Shown: positions 1-8,172, counted from the first letter of the stretch. The stretch is DNA of 64,000 bases from Methylocella tundrae (GCF_038024855.1 NZ_CP139089.1:2071001-2135000); one strand, 5' to 3'. Translations and numbers: made by a program. The notes: a model not told the origin generated them from the sequence alone.

Positions 1-457
1 TGACCGAATCAAGATGGTTTGCCCCCTCGTAACCATAGCGGACATCGCGCAGGCCGACGGCGCCGGCCTGGGTCTGCAATTCGCAGTCGCCATTGGCGGC
101 GCAGGTCAGGCAATCGAGCGGATGGTCCGAGATATAAAGCTCCATGACGCCTTTGCGCAGAGCTTTGAGACGCGGCGTCTGGGTTTGAACGACCATACCC
201 GGCGCGATCGGCGTGGTGCACGAGGCCGGCGTGCCGTTGCGGCCCTTGATCTCGACAAGGCAGAGGCGGCAGGAGCCGAAGGATTCAAGCATGTCGGTCG
301 CGCAGAGTTTGGGGATCTCGGTGCCCATCTCCATCGCCGCGCGCATGATCGACGTGCCTTCGGGCGCCGTCACCTCGACGCCGTCGATCGTCAGCGTGAC
401 CATTTTCTCCGATTTTGCGGCCGGGGTGCCGTAATCGACCTCATTGATAAGGGACAT
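1..457 (-). CDS. fdsA: NAD-dependent formate dehydrogenase alpha subunit, N-terminal part (cut by window start)
   Basis: This is the catalytic Mo/W-bis-MGD subunit of a soluble NAD-linked formate dehydrogenase, which oxidises formate to CO2. Only about 152 N-terminal residues lie in the window. Reverse translation from the ATG at 457 gives MSLINEVDYGTPAAKSEKMV, followed by a 2Fe-2S ferredoxin-like domain (LCATDMLESFGSCRLCLVEI) and then the NuoG-type Fe-S segment DHPLDCLTCAANGDCELQ. The catalytic domain lies beyond the window edge. It begins 11 bp after the fdsB stop, in the usual fdsG-fdsB-fdsA order. In methylotrophs this enzyme is the last NADH-yielding step of C1 oxidation. The family call is firm; completeness cannot be judged. 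Confidence 0.93.
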   Translation of the reverse strand, partial: MSLINEVDYGTPAAKSEKMVTLTIDGVEVTAPEGTSIMRAAMEMGTEIPKLCATDMLESFGSCRLCLVEIKGRNGTPASCTTPIAPGMVVQTQTPRLKALRKGVMELYISDHPLDCLTCAANGDCELQTQAGAVGLRDVRYGYEGANHLDSV

Positions 458-468
458 GGCGATCGTCC

Positions 469-2019
469 TCACTCGGCCGCAAGCGCATGGCGCGGCGCAA
501 AATCTTCAGGGAAATGATGAAGCGCGCTCAGCACCGGATAGGGCGCAAAGCCTCCGAGCGCGCAAAGCGACCCGAACTTCATGGTCTGACAAAGGTCTTC
601 AAGGAGAGCGATATTTTCAGCTCCCTTGACGCCGCCGACGATGCGGTCGATGACCTCGACGCCGCGCGTCGAGCCGATGCGGCAGGGCGTGCACTTGCCG
701 CAGCTCTCAATCGCGCAGAACTCCATCGCGAAACGCGCCATCTGCGCCATATCGACCGTGTCGTCGAAAACGACGAGGCCGCCATGCCCGATGAGCCCGT
801 CGCGGGCGGCGAAGGCCTCATAGTCGAAGGGCGTGTCGAACAGCGAGACGGGAAAATAAGCGCCAAGCGGGCCGCCGCATTGAACCGCGCGCACCGGCCG
901 CCCCGACGCCGTTCCGCCGCCGATTTCCTCGACGATCTCGCCAAGGGTCAGGCCGAAAGCTGTCTCGAACAGGCCTCCGTAGCGAACATTTCCCGCGATC
1001 TGCAGCGGCATTGTCCCGCGCGAGCGGCCCATGCCGAACCCCGCGTAGAATTCAGCGCCCTTGTCCAGAACGGTCGGCACGGCGACGAGCGACAGGACGT
1101 TGTTGACCACCGTCGGCCGGGCGAACAGACCCTTGTGCGCCGGCAGCGGCGGCTTTGCGCGCACGATGCCGCGCTTGCCCTCGAGGCTTTCGAGCAGCGC
1201 CGTCTCCTCGCCGCAGACATAGGCGCCGGCGCCCATGCGCAACTCAATGTCGAAGGCATGCCCCGAGCCGAGAATGTCCGCGCCAAGATAGCCGCCAGCG
1301 CGCGCGACATCGAGGGCCTGCGAAAAGGTTTTCGCCGCGTGCGGATATTCGGAGCGGCAATAGACATAGCCCTTGCTGGCGCCGACGGCGATGGCGGCGA
1401 TCGTCATGCCTTCGATCAGGGCGAAAGGATCGCCTTCCATGATCATGCGATCGGCGAAGGTTCCGCTGTCGCCCTCGTCGGCGTTACAGACGATATAGCG
1501 GCGGTCCGCTGGCGCGTCGGCGACGGTCTTCCATTTGATTCCAGTGGGAAAGCCTGCGCCGCCGCGACCGCGCAGGCCTGACTTCGTCACCTCGGCGATG
1601 GTCGAAGCCGGCCCGATCTCGATCGCCCGGGCAAGCCCGCGCCAGCCCTCGTGGGCCGCGTAATCGGCGAGCGACACCGGATCGATGACGCCGCAGCGCG
1701 CAAAAGTCAGGCGCGTCTGCCGGATGAAGAATGGATGATCCTCTGTCCGGCCGATGCGCAGAGGATGGTCGCCGCCCGACATCAATCCCGCGTCGAACAG
1801 CGCGGCGACGTCGGAGACTTTGACAGGACCATAGCCGATGCGGCCGCGCTCGGTCTCGACCTCGATCAGCGGCTCCAGAAAGAACATGCCCCGCGAGCCT
1901 GTGCGGACGATCTCGACCGACTGCCCGCGCGCCTGCGCTTCGGCCGCGACCTTGGCGGCAATCCTGTCCGCGCCGACCGCGAGAGCCGCGACGTCTTTCG
2001 GTATGAAGATTTTTGTCAT
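469..2019 (-). CDS. fdsB: NAD-dependent formate dehydrogenase beta subunit (NuoF-like)
   Basis: This is the diaphorase subunit that passes electrons from the Fe-S chain to FMN and NAD+. The 516-aa protein has a thioredoxin-like N-terminal part (about residues 1-120), the NuoF-type Gly-rich segment GLRGRGGAGFPTGIKW for NADH/FMN, AYVCGEETALLESLEGKRG, and the C-terminal 4Fe-4S motif ESCGKCTPCRIGSTRG followed by CALGG. Its start overlaps the fdsG stop by 4 bp (ATGA), so the two are translationally coupled. Length and domain order are those expected for FdsB. Confidence 0.95.
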   Translation of the reverse strand: MTKIFIPKDVAALAVGADRIAAKVAAEAQARGQSVEIVRTGSRGMFFLEPLIEVETERGRIGYGPVKVSDVAALFDAGLMSGGDHPLRIGRTEDHPFFIRQTRLTFARCGVIDPVSLADYAAHEGWRGLARAIEIGPASTIAEVTKSGLRGRGGAGFPTGIKWKTVADAPADRRYIVCNADEGDSGTFADRMIMEGDPFALIEGMTIAAIAVGASKGYVYCRSEYPHAAKTFSQALDVARAGGYLGADILGSGHAFDIELRMGAGAYVCGEETALLESLEGKRGIVRAKPPLPAHKGLFARPTVVNNVLSLVAVPTVLDKGAEFYAGFGMGRSRGTMPLQIAGNVRYGGLFETAFGLTLGEIVEEIGGGTASGRPVRAVQCGGPLGAYFPVSLFDTPFDYEAFAARDGLIGHGGLVVFDDTVDMAQMARFAMEFCAIESCGKCTPCRIGSTRGVEVIDRIVGGVKGAENIALLEDLCQTMKFGSLCALGGFAPYPVLSALHHFPEDFAPRHALAAE

Positions 2020-2489
2020 TGGCGCACCGAATCCACGGCTTCCGCCAGGCTATCGTCATCGAGCCGCGCAAGCGGCTCTCCATCGAGCATCGCCGCCGGC
2101 GAAGAGGCGCAAAGACCGAGGCAATAGACAGGCTCGACGGTCAGGCTTCCATCGGCGCTCGACTCATGCCAGTCAATGCCGAGCCCCGCGAGAAAGTTTC
2201 GCGCCAGCGCCTCGCTGCCCATGCTCTGGCAGGATTCGCCACGGCAAAGCTTCAGAACGTGTCTGGCGGCGGGCTCGTGACGAAAATCATGATAAAAGGT
2301 GATGACGCCATGCACTTCGGCGCGGCTCAGGTTCAGGGCTTCAGCGATCAGCGGGGCCGCGGCGTCGCCGACATGGCCGAATTCTTCCTGCAAGGCATGA
2401 AGAATCGGAAGCAATGGACCCTCGAGACCTACGTGTTCGCTGACGATCTCCGCGGCGCGGGTTGCGTTCCAAAGGGCCGCCTCAGCCAT
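2016..2489 (-). CDS. fdsG: NAD-dependent formate dehydrogenase gamma subunit (NuoE-like)
   Basis: This 2Fe-2S subunit works with FdsB as the NADH-dehydrogenase half of the enzyme. It has the NuoE-like pattern GPLLPILHALQEEFGHV, then HGVITFYHDF, CRGESCQSMG and a later VYCLGLCASSPA, which supply the four cluster cysteines. The start chosen is MAEAALWN at 2489, with GGTGGA just upstream; an ATG four codons earlier (2501, MGGCMAE) is also possible. It is the first gene of the fds operon. The 240 bp upstream contain no recognisable sigma54 site, and no fdsR-type LysR gene is seen beside it. Confidence 0.93.
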   Translation of the reverse strand: MAEAALWNATRAAEIVSEHVGLEGPLLPILHALQEEFGHVGDAAAPLIAEALNLSRAEVHGVITFYHDFRHEPAARHVLKLCRGESCQSMGSEALARNFLAGLGIDWHESSADGSLTVEPVYCLGLCASSPAAMLDGEPLARLDDDSLAEAVDSVRQ

Positions 2490-2726
2490 ACATCCACCCA
2501 TCTTCTGTTCTTTGTAAGCAGAAGGTGGCGTGACGGGACCGAAAGATCAATGCCGCAGTTTTGTCGCTCGATAGAGACCATCTATAAACGAATGGGGTTT
2601 TCCAGCGCCAAAGGCCGCTCCGCCTCAATGCTTCAGCGGAGCATTCTCGCCTCGGGGCCCGGCCGCGCTCGCGCCCCTGCTTGCGCAAGCGCGATCGCGG
2701 AGAGATTTCTCTATGTCAGAGGGCGC

Positions 2727-2942
2727 TTACCGCACAATGACCGCGCCTCGAGGACGGACCACGACCGCGCGATGCGGCGCGACGACGACAGGACGCCTGA
2801 CGACGGCGGCGCCGCGCACCCCGGCGCAGCCGGCGCGATAAACGCCGCGCGCGCAGACAACGGCTCCGGCCTCCTCAACCGAGGCGATCATCGCTCCGGC
2901 GACGATCAGGGCCGCAAAAGCGCTGAAAATCATTATCTTCAT
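2727..2942 (-). CDS. Small secreted Val/Arg-rich protein of unknown function
   Basis: The 71-aa product starts MKIMIFSAFAALIVAGAMIA, a typical Sec signal peptide, with cleavage probably near EEAGA-VV. The mature part is about 45 residues of alternating valine and arginine/proline (VVRRPVVVAPHRAVVVRPRG) with two cysteines near its N-terminus. The ATG at 2942 is preceded by GAGGAG at good spacing, which rules out the longer 103-aa reading from 3038. Similar short peptides are common in Hyphomicrobiales and have no assigned function. It is monocistronic and lies upstream of the fds operon on the same strand. Confidence 0.6.
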   Translation of the reverse strand: MKIMIFSAFAALIVAGAMIASVEEAGAVVCARGVYRAGCAGVRGAAVVRRPVVVAPHRAVVVRPRGAVIVR

Positions 2943-3252
2943 AGGAATTCTCCTCGAGTCGCAGCCCGTGAGTGAGCCGCGAGCGTTTCCAGACGTCGGT
3001 TTTCTTAATACGGCGCCGTTTGGGGCGCCGGACATCATAGCCTAATGCGTCTTCGTTGCATCCCTATGATTTGTCTTTCGGGCCGGGGATCGAGCGCCTC
3101 TTGCTTGGACGGCCAGGGCGCATCACATGTGAATCGGCCGTTGACCTCGCCTTCACACGATTTGATGAACTTTGCCCGCGCCGCCTTCGTTAGTTGAGGA
3201 AATCGCAGCGCCCTTCGTCATCTGGCGCGGCATAGGAATGCGAGACGGGACT

Positions 3253-3660
3253 ATGCTGAAAGAGTTTAAGGAATTCGCGCTCCGGGGCAATCTGATTGAT
3301 CTCGCGATCGGTTTCATCATCGGCGCGGCCTTCAGCGGACTGGTCCAGTCGCTGGTCAACGACATCATTATGCCTATCGTCGGCCGGATTACGGGCGGCG
3401 TCGATTTTTCCAATCTCTATATCCAGCTCTCGGGCGAGCCGGAGCCGACCCTCGCTCTGGCGCGGCAGGCGGGAGCGACCCTCGCCTATGGCAATTTCAT
3501 TACGCTTCTCATCAACTTCCTCATCGTGGCGTTTGTGCTGTTTCTCATCGTCAAAGCGATCAACAAGGTCACGCCGAAACCAAAGCCCGCCTCTGACGAG
3601 CCGCCAAAACAGGAGATCCTGCTGCGCGAAATCCGCGATCTCCTGGCGAAGAGGCAATGA
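3253..3660 (+). CDS. mscL: Large-conductance mechanosensitive channel
   Basis: This is an inner-membrane homopentameric channel that opens under membrane tension and releases solutes during hypo-osmotic shock. The 135-aa product has the family N-terminus [20 protein letters not shown] leading into TM1, the conserved segment [19 protein letters not shown], a periplasmic loop, TM2 (about residues 78-100) and a charged C-terminal helix ending [13 protein letters not shown]. The start at 3253 matches the family's usual length of about 136 aa; an in-frame ATG at 3238 is possible. It is a single gene and stops about 260 bp before irr. Confidence 0.95.
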   Translation: MLKEFKEFALRGNLIDLAIGFIIGAAFSGLVQSLVNDIIMPIVGRITGGVDFSNLYIQLSGEPEPTLALARQAGATLAYGNFITLLINFLIVAFVLFLIVKAINKVTPKPKPASDEPPKQEILLREIRDLLAKRQ

Positions 3661-3918
3661 CCCCCGACGCAATGGCGACTGCCGGCGTCGAGACACAATG
3701 TCAATTTTCGGACAAGCCCGGGTGGATCACCGCGCGCCGGGATCGCGATATGAGAGAGAAAATGCGCTGCGCCAGGCGAAACGCCGATGTGGCAAATCTC
3801 TGGCATGAAGCGTGCTGAACGAAACGAAAAGCCTGTCGCGCCGCGTATATTGTGACAGGAATCCGACAATGCATCGCGAGCCACGCGCTTGCTATCGCCA
3901 ACTTCAAGGCTGTCGCTC

Positions 3919-4401
3919 ATGAATTCGCAAGTCGCGCCCCGACCCATTTTCCGACCGGCCCCCGCCATCGACCCCAAAGCTCGGGAATTCAACGCAAAGC
4001 TGCGGAGCAAGCTGCGCGGCGCGGGCTTGCGGCCGACGCGTCAGCGCATGGCGCTGGGCGTGCTTTTGTTCGCCAGTGGAGACCGCCACGTCACCGCCGA
4101 AAAGCTGCACGCGGAAGCAAAGCAGGCGCGCCCGCCGATCTCCCTTGCGACGATTTACAACGCTTTGAATCAGTTCACCGCCGTGGGACTGTTGCGTGAA
4201 ATCGCGTTGCAAGGGTCGCGAACCTGGTATGACACCAATACGGGGCCGCATTATCATTTCCTTGTCGAGAATGAAGACGATCTCGTGGATATCCCCCCGG
4301 AGGCTATCGGCGTCCTCGGCCTGCCCTCGCCGCCTGACGGGATGGAGATCATCGGCGCCGATCTGATCGTCCGCGTGCGGAAAATCGACCAGGCCCGGTA
4401 A
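3919..4401 (+). CDS. irr: Fur-family iron response regulator Irr
   Basis: Irr is the haem-responsive regulator of iron metabolism in Hyphomicrobiales. The 160-aa product has a winged-helix region with GLRPTRQRMALG and ISLATIYNALNQF, both diagnostic of Irr, then the C-terminal regulatory part WYDTNTGPHYHF and DLVDIPPEAIG. The His-rich motif usually read HHH in Bradyrhizobium Irr is here HYH. The ATG at 3919 gives MNSQVAPRP and was preferred over the upstream reading from 3889. Nitrogenase is a large iron sink, so a global iron regulator near nif is plausible, but no regulatory link is shown by the sequence. Confidence 0.85.
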   Translation: MNSQVAPRPIFRPAPAIDPKAREFNAKLRSKLRGAGLRPTRQRMALGVLLFASGDRHVTAEKLHAEAKQARPPISLATIYNALNQFTAVGLLREIALQGSRTWYDTNTGPHYHFLVENEDDLVDIPPEAIGVLGLPSPPDGMEIIGADLIVRVRKIDQAR

Positions 4402-4411
4402 GGCCGGACCA

Positions 4412-4434
4412 TTGTCATGACAATTGCAATTGTC
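4412..4434. promoter_or_regulatory. Overlapping perfect palindromes after irr
   Basis: TTGTCATGACAA (4412-4423) and GACAATTGCAATTGTC (4419-4434) are both perfect palindromes and share five bases. They sit 10-33 bp after the irr stop and about 215 bp before the haemoglobin sigma54-like site. No T-run follows, so this looks more like an operator than a terminator. The binding protein is unknown. Confidence 0.4.
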
Positions 4435-4438
4435 GGTT

Positions 4439-4454
4439 TGTTCGAATTCCGACA
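4439..4454. promoter_or_regulatory. Candidate NifA upstream activator site (TGT-N10-ACA)
   Basis: TGTTCGAATTCCGACA fits the NifA UAS consensus TGT-N10-ACA exactly. It lies about 196 bp upstream of the -24 element at 4650, slightly far but within a workable DNA-looping distance. Confidence 0.4.
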
Positions 4455-4649
4455 TTGTTCCAAAGTCTTGAGCGAGCAGAACCAGGATCAAAAGCATATA
4501 ATTGATGCGCGCACTTCAGTGAGAGCGCGCATGAAAAGAATAATAGCGATGGCGATTGATCTGCTTCAAAGAACGCACTCTCCGATCATGCTGTAAATCT
4601 CGCATCACCTGTCATATCGAGGCGTCACGCTCCTCTGTATCAGGAGTGT

Positions 4650-4664
4650 TGGCATAGGCTTTGC
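4650..4664 (+). promoter_or_regulatory. Candidate sigma54 promoter of the truncated haemoglobin gene
   Basis: TGGCATAGGCTTTGC matches TGGCAC-N5-TTGC with one mismatch and keeps the invariant GG-N10-GC. Transcription would start near 4676, immediately before the ATG at 4677. The mRNA would therefore be nearly leaderless, or translation would start at a later codon such as the GTG at 4719. Confidence 0.45.
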
Positions 4665-4676
4665 TCTTTTTTCGCC

Positions 4677-5102
4677 ATGGAACTCGAAGTCGCACAAAAA
4701 CCCAGTTCAGACTTCGAGGTGATCGGAGGCGCTCCAGCCATCGATCGCCTCGTCGAGGTCTTTTATCGAAACATGGATTCGCGCGCGGACGCGCGAGACA
4801 TCCGCGCCATGCACGCCGCAGATCTCGGACCGACCAAACATATCCTCAAACTCTACCTCGGCGAATGGCTCGGCGGCCCCGCGGAGTACTCGAAGCAACG
4901 CGGTCATCCGCGGCTGCGGCAGCGGCATATGCGTATTCCAATCGGTCCCGCCGAGCGGGACGCATGGCTCGCCTGCATGAATGCGGCGCTTGATGAGGTG
5001 GTGACGGAGGCAAACCTCCGAGATCGACTGAAGGGCGCCTTCCACAAACTAGCCGATTGGCTTCGCAACGATTTGGAAAATGAACATGACAAGCATCGCT
5101 GA
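4677..5102 (+). CDS. glbO: Group II truncated haemoglobin
   Basis: This is a small haem protein of the 2-on-2 globin fold, probably binding O2 or NO in the cytoplasm. The 141-aa product carries the group II signature: IGGAPAIDRLVEVFY, IRAMHAADL, LGEWLGGPAEYS, then GHPRLRQRHMRIPIG, whose RHM histidine matches the proximal ligand position, and ERDAWLACM with the conserved Trp of this group. It is preceded by a sigma54-like promoter and overlaps the next gene by 23 bp. If it belongs to the NifA regulon it could buffer O2 or NO around nitrogenase; that role is inference. Confidence 0.88.
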   Translation: MELEVAQKPSSDFEVIGGAPAIDRLVEVFYRNMDSRADARDIRAMHAADLGPTKHILKLYLGEWLGGPAEYSKQRGHPRLRQRHMRIPIGPAERDAWLACMNAALDEVVTEANLRDRLKGAFHKLADWLRNDLENEHDKHR

Positions 5103-5676
5103 AACGCCATTTGGATCGCTCGACGCCGAAGGCCGGCTCCTCAACGCCGTCCTCAAGGGACCGACCGACAAGCCCGGCCGCTTCGGTTATCGCGGGGAAA
5201 TCGCTTTGAAGTTCGCGCAGCAATTCGCCGATGAAAAGCGCCCGCCGGAACTGACCACCGAACAGGTCATCGCCGTCGCCGACGCCGGCAAGCCGACCAT
5301 TCCATTTCTGGCCGCCTACCTCTTGTCTTTTGAACATTTGCAAGCTCTCGCCGAGGTGCTCCAAGGCAAGCTGACGCCCGAGGGGAAATATTTCGCCTTC
5401 TGCAACAACATCGACCTCCTGAGCAAATATCGGGTCGAAATCGTCGACGTGCCGTTCTACGTTCTGCCGCTCGACGAATCGACGGTCTATAACGAGCTGC
5501 TCGAACTGCTCAATCTCGATAAGACGGATCTCAAAAAGCTAAGCGTCGGCGGAAAGACCGACGCCGTGGCGGAGGCGGCCCTAAAGTTTGATGCGAAGTT
5601 TGACCCGATAACTTTCGCGCAAGGCGTCGAGCGGATGGGACCGATCCGCAACCGCTACGAGCACAGACCCGTCTAA
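5080..5676 (+). CDS. Conserved hypothetical protein cotranscribed with the truncated haemoglobin
   Basis: The 198-aa soluble protein has no signal peptide or membrane segment and a mixed alpha/beta composition. Recognisable stretches are GRFGYRGEIALKFAQQF and FAFCNNIDLLSKYRVEIVDV. The C-terminus VERMGPIRNRYEHRPV is basic. I do not recognise the family. It starts inside the end of the haemoglobin gene (23-bp overlap, different frame), so the two are almost certainly cotranscribed and may work together. The ATG at 5080 has a second in-frame ATG six bases later as an alternative. Confidence 0.75.
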   Translation: MNMTSIAETPFGSLDAEGRLLNAVLKGPTDKPGRFGYRGEIALKFAQQFADEKRPPELTTEQVIAVADAGKPTIPFLAAYLLSFEHLQALAEVLQGKLTPEGKYFAFCNNIDLLSKYRVEIVDVPFYVLPLDESTVYNELLELLNLDKTDLKKLSVGGKTDAVAEAALKFDAKFDPITFAQGVERMGPIRNRYEHRPV

Positions 5677-6341
5677 TCCCCAGCCGCGTCCGTCCTGGAG
5701 CACGACGCCAAAAAGCGGAAACCTCGCTTCGTCCCCAGCCCGTCTTGCTTCCCTCCGGGGAAGGGCCGAGGCCGCAACTGCGCCCGCCGGTTTTAAGACC
5801 ACATCATGCACTGACTTATTGATGGGAAACGGATTTGAGACGTCGGACGGAATCGCGTTGTGATTCCATCCAAGTCATCCGGCTCTAGAGCGCTTTCCGA
5901 TCGAATGGAGTCATTCGATCGATCAGAAATCGCTCCAGATTCAAAAGCTGGAGCATATTCTTGTCGATCAGATCGAACCGATCTGATCGGAATATGCTGT
6001 AGCTGGCGTCAATTCCTTCCGGCGCAAAACGCCTCGGCGAAGACGGCCTCAAAACGCGATTTGCCATCATTTCGGCGCGAGGACTTTTGTTGCGTCGCGC
6101 TTGTTCTGATGCGCCGGTTCTCGTCGCCCTACAGCGCGTGCAAGACACTTTCAGGGGGGCGGCGCACGGGACGCCAACGCCCCTGGAGAAAATGGCGAAA
6201 AGTTGCAGACTTTTCGGACCCGCATCAGCGCCACGGCAGCGGCTTCAAGAGCAGCTTGCGATTCCCTTGAACGCAGCCTGCGCCAGCCCGGCGTCTCCGC
6301 CGAAATGTCGGACCGGCGACCATGAGCGGATCTCCGCGGCT
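5677..6341. repeat. Gene-free region with nested palindromic repeats
   Basis: No credible gene is seen in these 665 bp. Between about 5885 and 6002 there are three stacked inverted repeats: CGATCGAAT / ATTCGATCG, GATCAGATCG / CGATCTGATC with a 3-nt spacer, and an outer AGCATATTC / GAATATGCT. Together they could fold into a long cruciform or hairpin. The leader TCTAGAGC...TTTCCGATC resembles the stretch near 54074 (TCTAGAGCATTTCTCCGATC), which suggests a dispersed intergenic element. The remainder (6003-6341) is featureless and separates it from the nifA stop. Confidence 0.6.
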
Positions 6342-8090
6342 TTAGAATTTTTTGACCCGGATGTTGTGTTTGCGCAGCGCGTAGCCGATCTGCCTTGGCG
6401 TCAAACCAAGAATGCGCGCCGCTTTGGCCTTGACCCAACCTGCCCGTTCCATCGCGTCGATGATCTTCTCCCGATCTGAGCGATGATCGGAATCACCCCC
6501 CGTCCAGCTTTCCGCGCTGGGCGAGGAGAGAGGCGCGGAGGGAGGCACAGACAAAGGCGCCGCTACAGGCGCCTCGGCGACGTGGGAGTCGATCGACGCC
6601 TCCTCCGGCAGAGACATGGGACGCAGCGCCTGGATAACGCCCACCTGCTGTGGCGTTTCAGCGCCTTTCCACAAAATGGCGGACAGACAGCCATCGTTGC
6701 GGCAGGCGAAGTCGCTGTCTTCGATCAAGTCGCTCTGCGCCAGGGTCGCCGTCCGGCGAACACAATTCTCCAGCTCACGGATGTTGCCCGGAAACTTGCA
6801 CTGTGACAGCACCGCGAGCGCCGACGCCGTCAGCGACATCTCGGATTTTTGTTCCGTGTTGAAGCGCCTCAGGAATTCATTGGCGAGCGGCAACAGATCG
6901 CCCTCCCGCTCACGAAGTGGCGGCAGGAAAATCGGAACCACATTGATGCGATAATAAAGATCCGCGCGAAATTCGCCGCGCTTCACGGCGTCCTCCAGGT
7001 TCCTGTTGGTCGCGCAAACGAGCCGCACATCGACCTTGATCGGCCGCATGCCGCCGACGCGTTCGAACTCGCCTTCCTGCAGCACGCGGAGGAGCTTGGC
7101 CTGAAAGGGCGCTGAAATATCGCCGATTTCATCGAGGAACAGCGTGCCGCCGTCGGCGAGCTCGAAGCGCCCCTTGCGCATGGTTATGGCGCCCGTGAAA
7201 GCGCCTCGCTCATGCCCGAACAGCTCCGATTCGAGCACGCTCTCCGGTAACGCCGCGCAATTCAGCTTAACGAAAGGCTTCGATTGCCGCGGCGACAGAT
7301 TGTGGATCGCGGCGGCGAACATTTCCTTGCCGGTGCCTGATTCGCCGCGCAACAGCACCGTCGATCTGCTCTTGGCGACGATCCTGATTTTTTTGACGAC
7401 GGCGCGCACCGATGGGCTGTCGCCGACGATTCCCTCTATGCCGCTGAATTTCACCTCGGAGGACCGAGGACGGTTGCTTTTTTCGAGGCGCGCATTTTCC
7501 TGCATGAGCCGCTCGCGATCGCGCGCGACGAGTTTTTGCAGACGAAGCGTCTGTCCGACAAGATTGGCGATCATTGTCAGAAAGCGGACATCGTGATCAA
7601 AGCGGACATTGGTGCGGCTGGTAAAGACGCGATCGACCGTCAGTGTGCCAACGACATCTTCGCCGTCCTTGATCGGGACGCCAATGAGAGAAAACGGCTG
7701 ACCATCCTTCGGTCCCCACGCCGAGAGGTCCGAGCCCGCAAATAACGGCGAGGAATGGACGCTTTCGACGACGAGAGGCATTTTTGTCGTGACGATCTGC
7801 CCGATGGCGCGTTCGGGCAAGCGGTCGAAATAGACTTTGGCGTTGTTTTCCGACCAGCCGGACCCAACGACGATCTCCGGCTTGCCCGTCTTGTCGAGCA
7901 GAGCGATCAGTCCGTGGCGCATGTCGAGGAAACTCGACATCAATCCAAGCACTCCCGCCAGATTGACCTCCAATCGGTTGACGGAGGCGAGCAGCTTTGA
8001 AATTTCATAGACGCCGACAAGGGTTGTCTCACCAGGGTCGGTCGCGCGGACGGCGGCGACATTGGTCGTGAAGATTGGCTGTTCGCCCAT
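6342..8090 (-). CDS. nifA: Nif-specific sigma54-dependent activator NifA
   Basis: NifA is the master activator of the nif operons; it binds TGT-N10-ACA sites and remodels sigma54 RNA polymerase. The 582-aa product has an N-terminal GAF domain (about residues 40-190), an AAA+ domain with Walker A GESGTGKEMF, the sigma54-contact loop GAFTGA and GTLFLDEIGD, and a C-terminal Fis-type helix-turn-helix ending near RQIGYALRKHNI. Between AAA+ and HTH is a cysteine set ending FACRNDGC (C-x4-C), typical of oxygen-sensitive rhizobial-type NifA. It starts at the ATG at 8090; a GTG lies one codon earlier. It is divergent from the 8398 gene. Confidence 0.97.
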   Translation of the reverse strand: MGEQPIFTTNVAAVRATDPGETTLVGVYEISKLLASVNRLEVNLAGVLGLMSSFLDMRHGLIALLDKTGKPEIVVGSGWSENNAKVYFDRLPERAIGQIVTTKMPLVVESVHSSPLFAGSDLSAWGPKDGQPFSLIGVPIKDGEDVVGTLTVDRVFTSRTNVRFDHDVRFLTMIANLVGQTLRLQKLVARDRERLMQENARLEKSNRPRSSEVKFSGIEGIVGDSPSVRAVVKKIRIVAKSRSTVLLRGESGTGKEMFAAAIHNLSPRQSKPFVKLNCAALPESVLESELFGHERGAFTGAITMRKGRFELADGGTLFLDEIGDISAPFQAKLLRVLQEGEFERVGGMRPIKVDVRLVCATNRNLEDAVKRGEFRADLYYRINVVPIFLPPLREREGDLLPLANEFLRRFNTEQKSEMSLTASALAVLSQCKFPGNIRELENCVRRTATLAQSDLIEDSDFACRNDGCLSAILWKGAETPQQVGVIQALRPMSLPEEASIDSHVAEAPVAAPLSVPPSAPLSSPSAESWTGGDSDHRSDREKIIDAMERAGWVKAKAARILGLTPRQIGYALRKHNIRVKKF

Positions 8091-8138
8091 CACATTCGCC
8101 TTCGATCAGGATGAAAAACATTCTTATGATGTTGCACA

Positions 8139-8153
8139 GCAAAATACATGCCG
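8139..8153 (-). promoter_or_regulatory. Candidate sigma54 promoter of nifA
   Basis: Read on the minus strand, CGGCATGTATTTTGC keeps the invariant GG-N10-GC and the TTGC block. The start would fall near 8127, giving a leader of about 37 nt. With the TGT-N10-ACA site at 8229 this suggests NifA autoactivation. Confidence 0.45.
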
Positions 8154-8156
8154 TTT

Positions 8157-8172
8157 TGTACACAAGCTGACA
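8157..8172. promoter_or_regulatory. Second TGT-N10-ACA match between nifA and the divergent gene
   Basis: TGTACACAAGCTGACA fits the NifA site consensus but lies only 4 bp upstream of the nifA -24 element. A NifA dimer there would collide with sigma54 polymerase at nifA, so if functional it would repress nifA or act on the divergent promoter 186 bp away. Confidence 0.3.

Noticed and set aside
487..1581. 364-aa plus-strand frame opposite fdsB
   Set aside because: Antisense to fdsB, which has clear NuoF motifs.
5885..6002. CRISPR array
   Set aside because: The repeats are nested inverted repeats, not regularly spaced direct repeats, and no cas gene is present.
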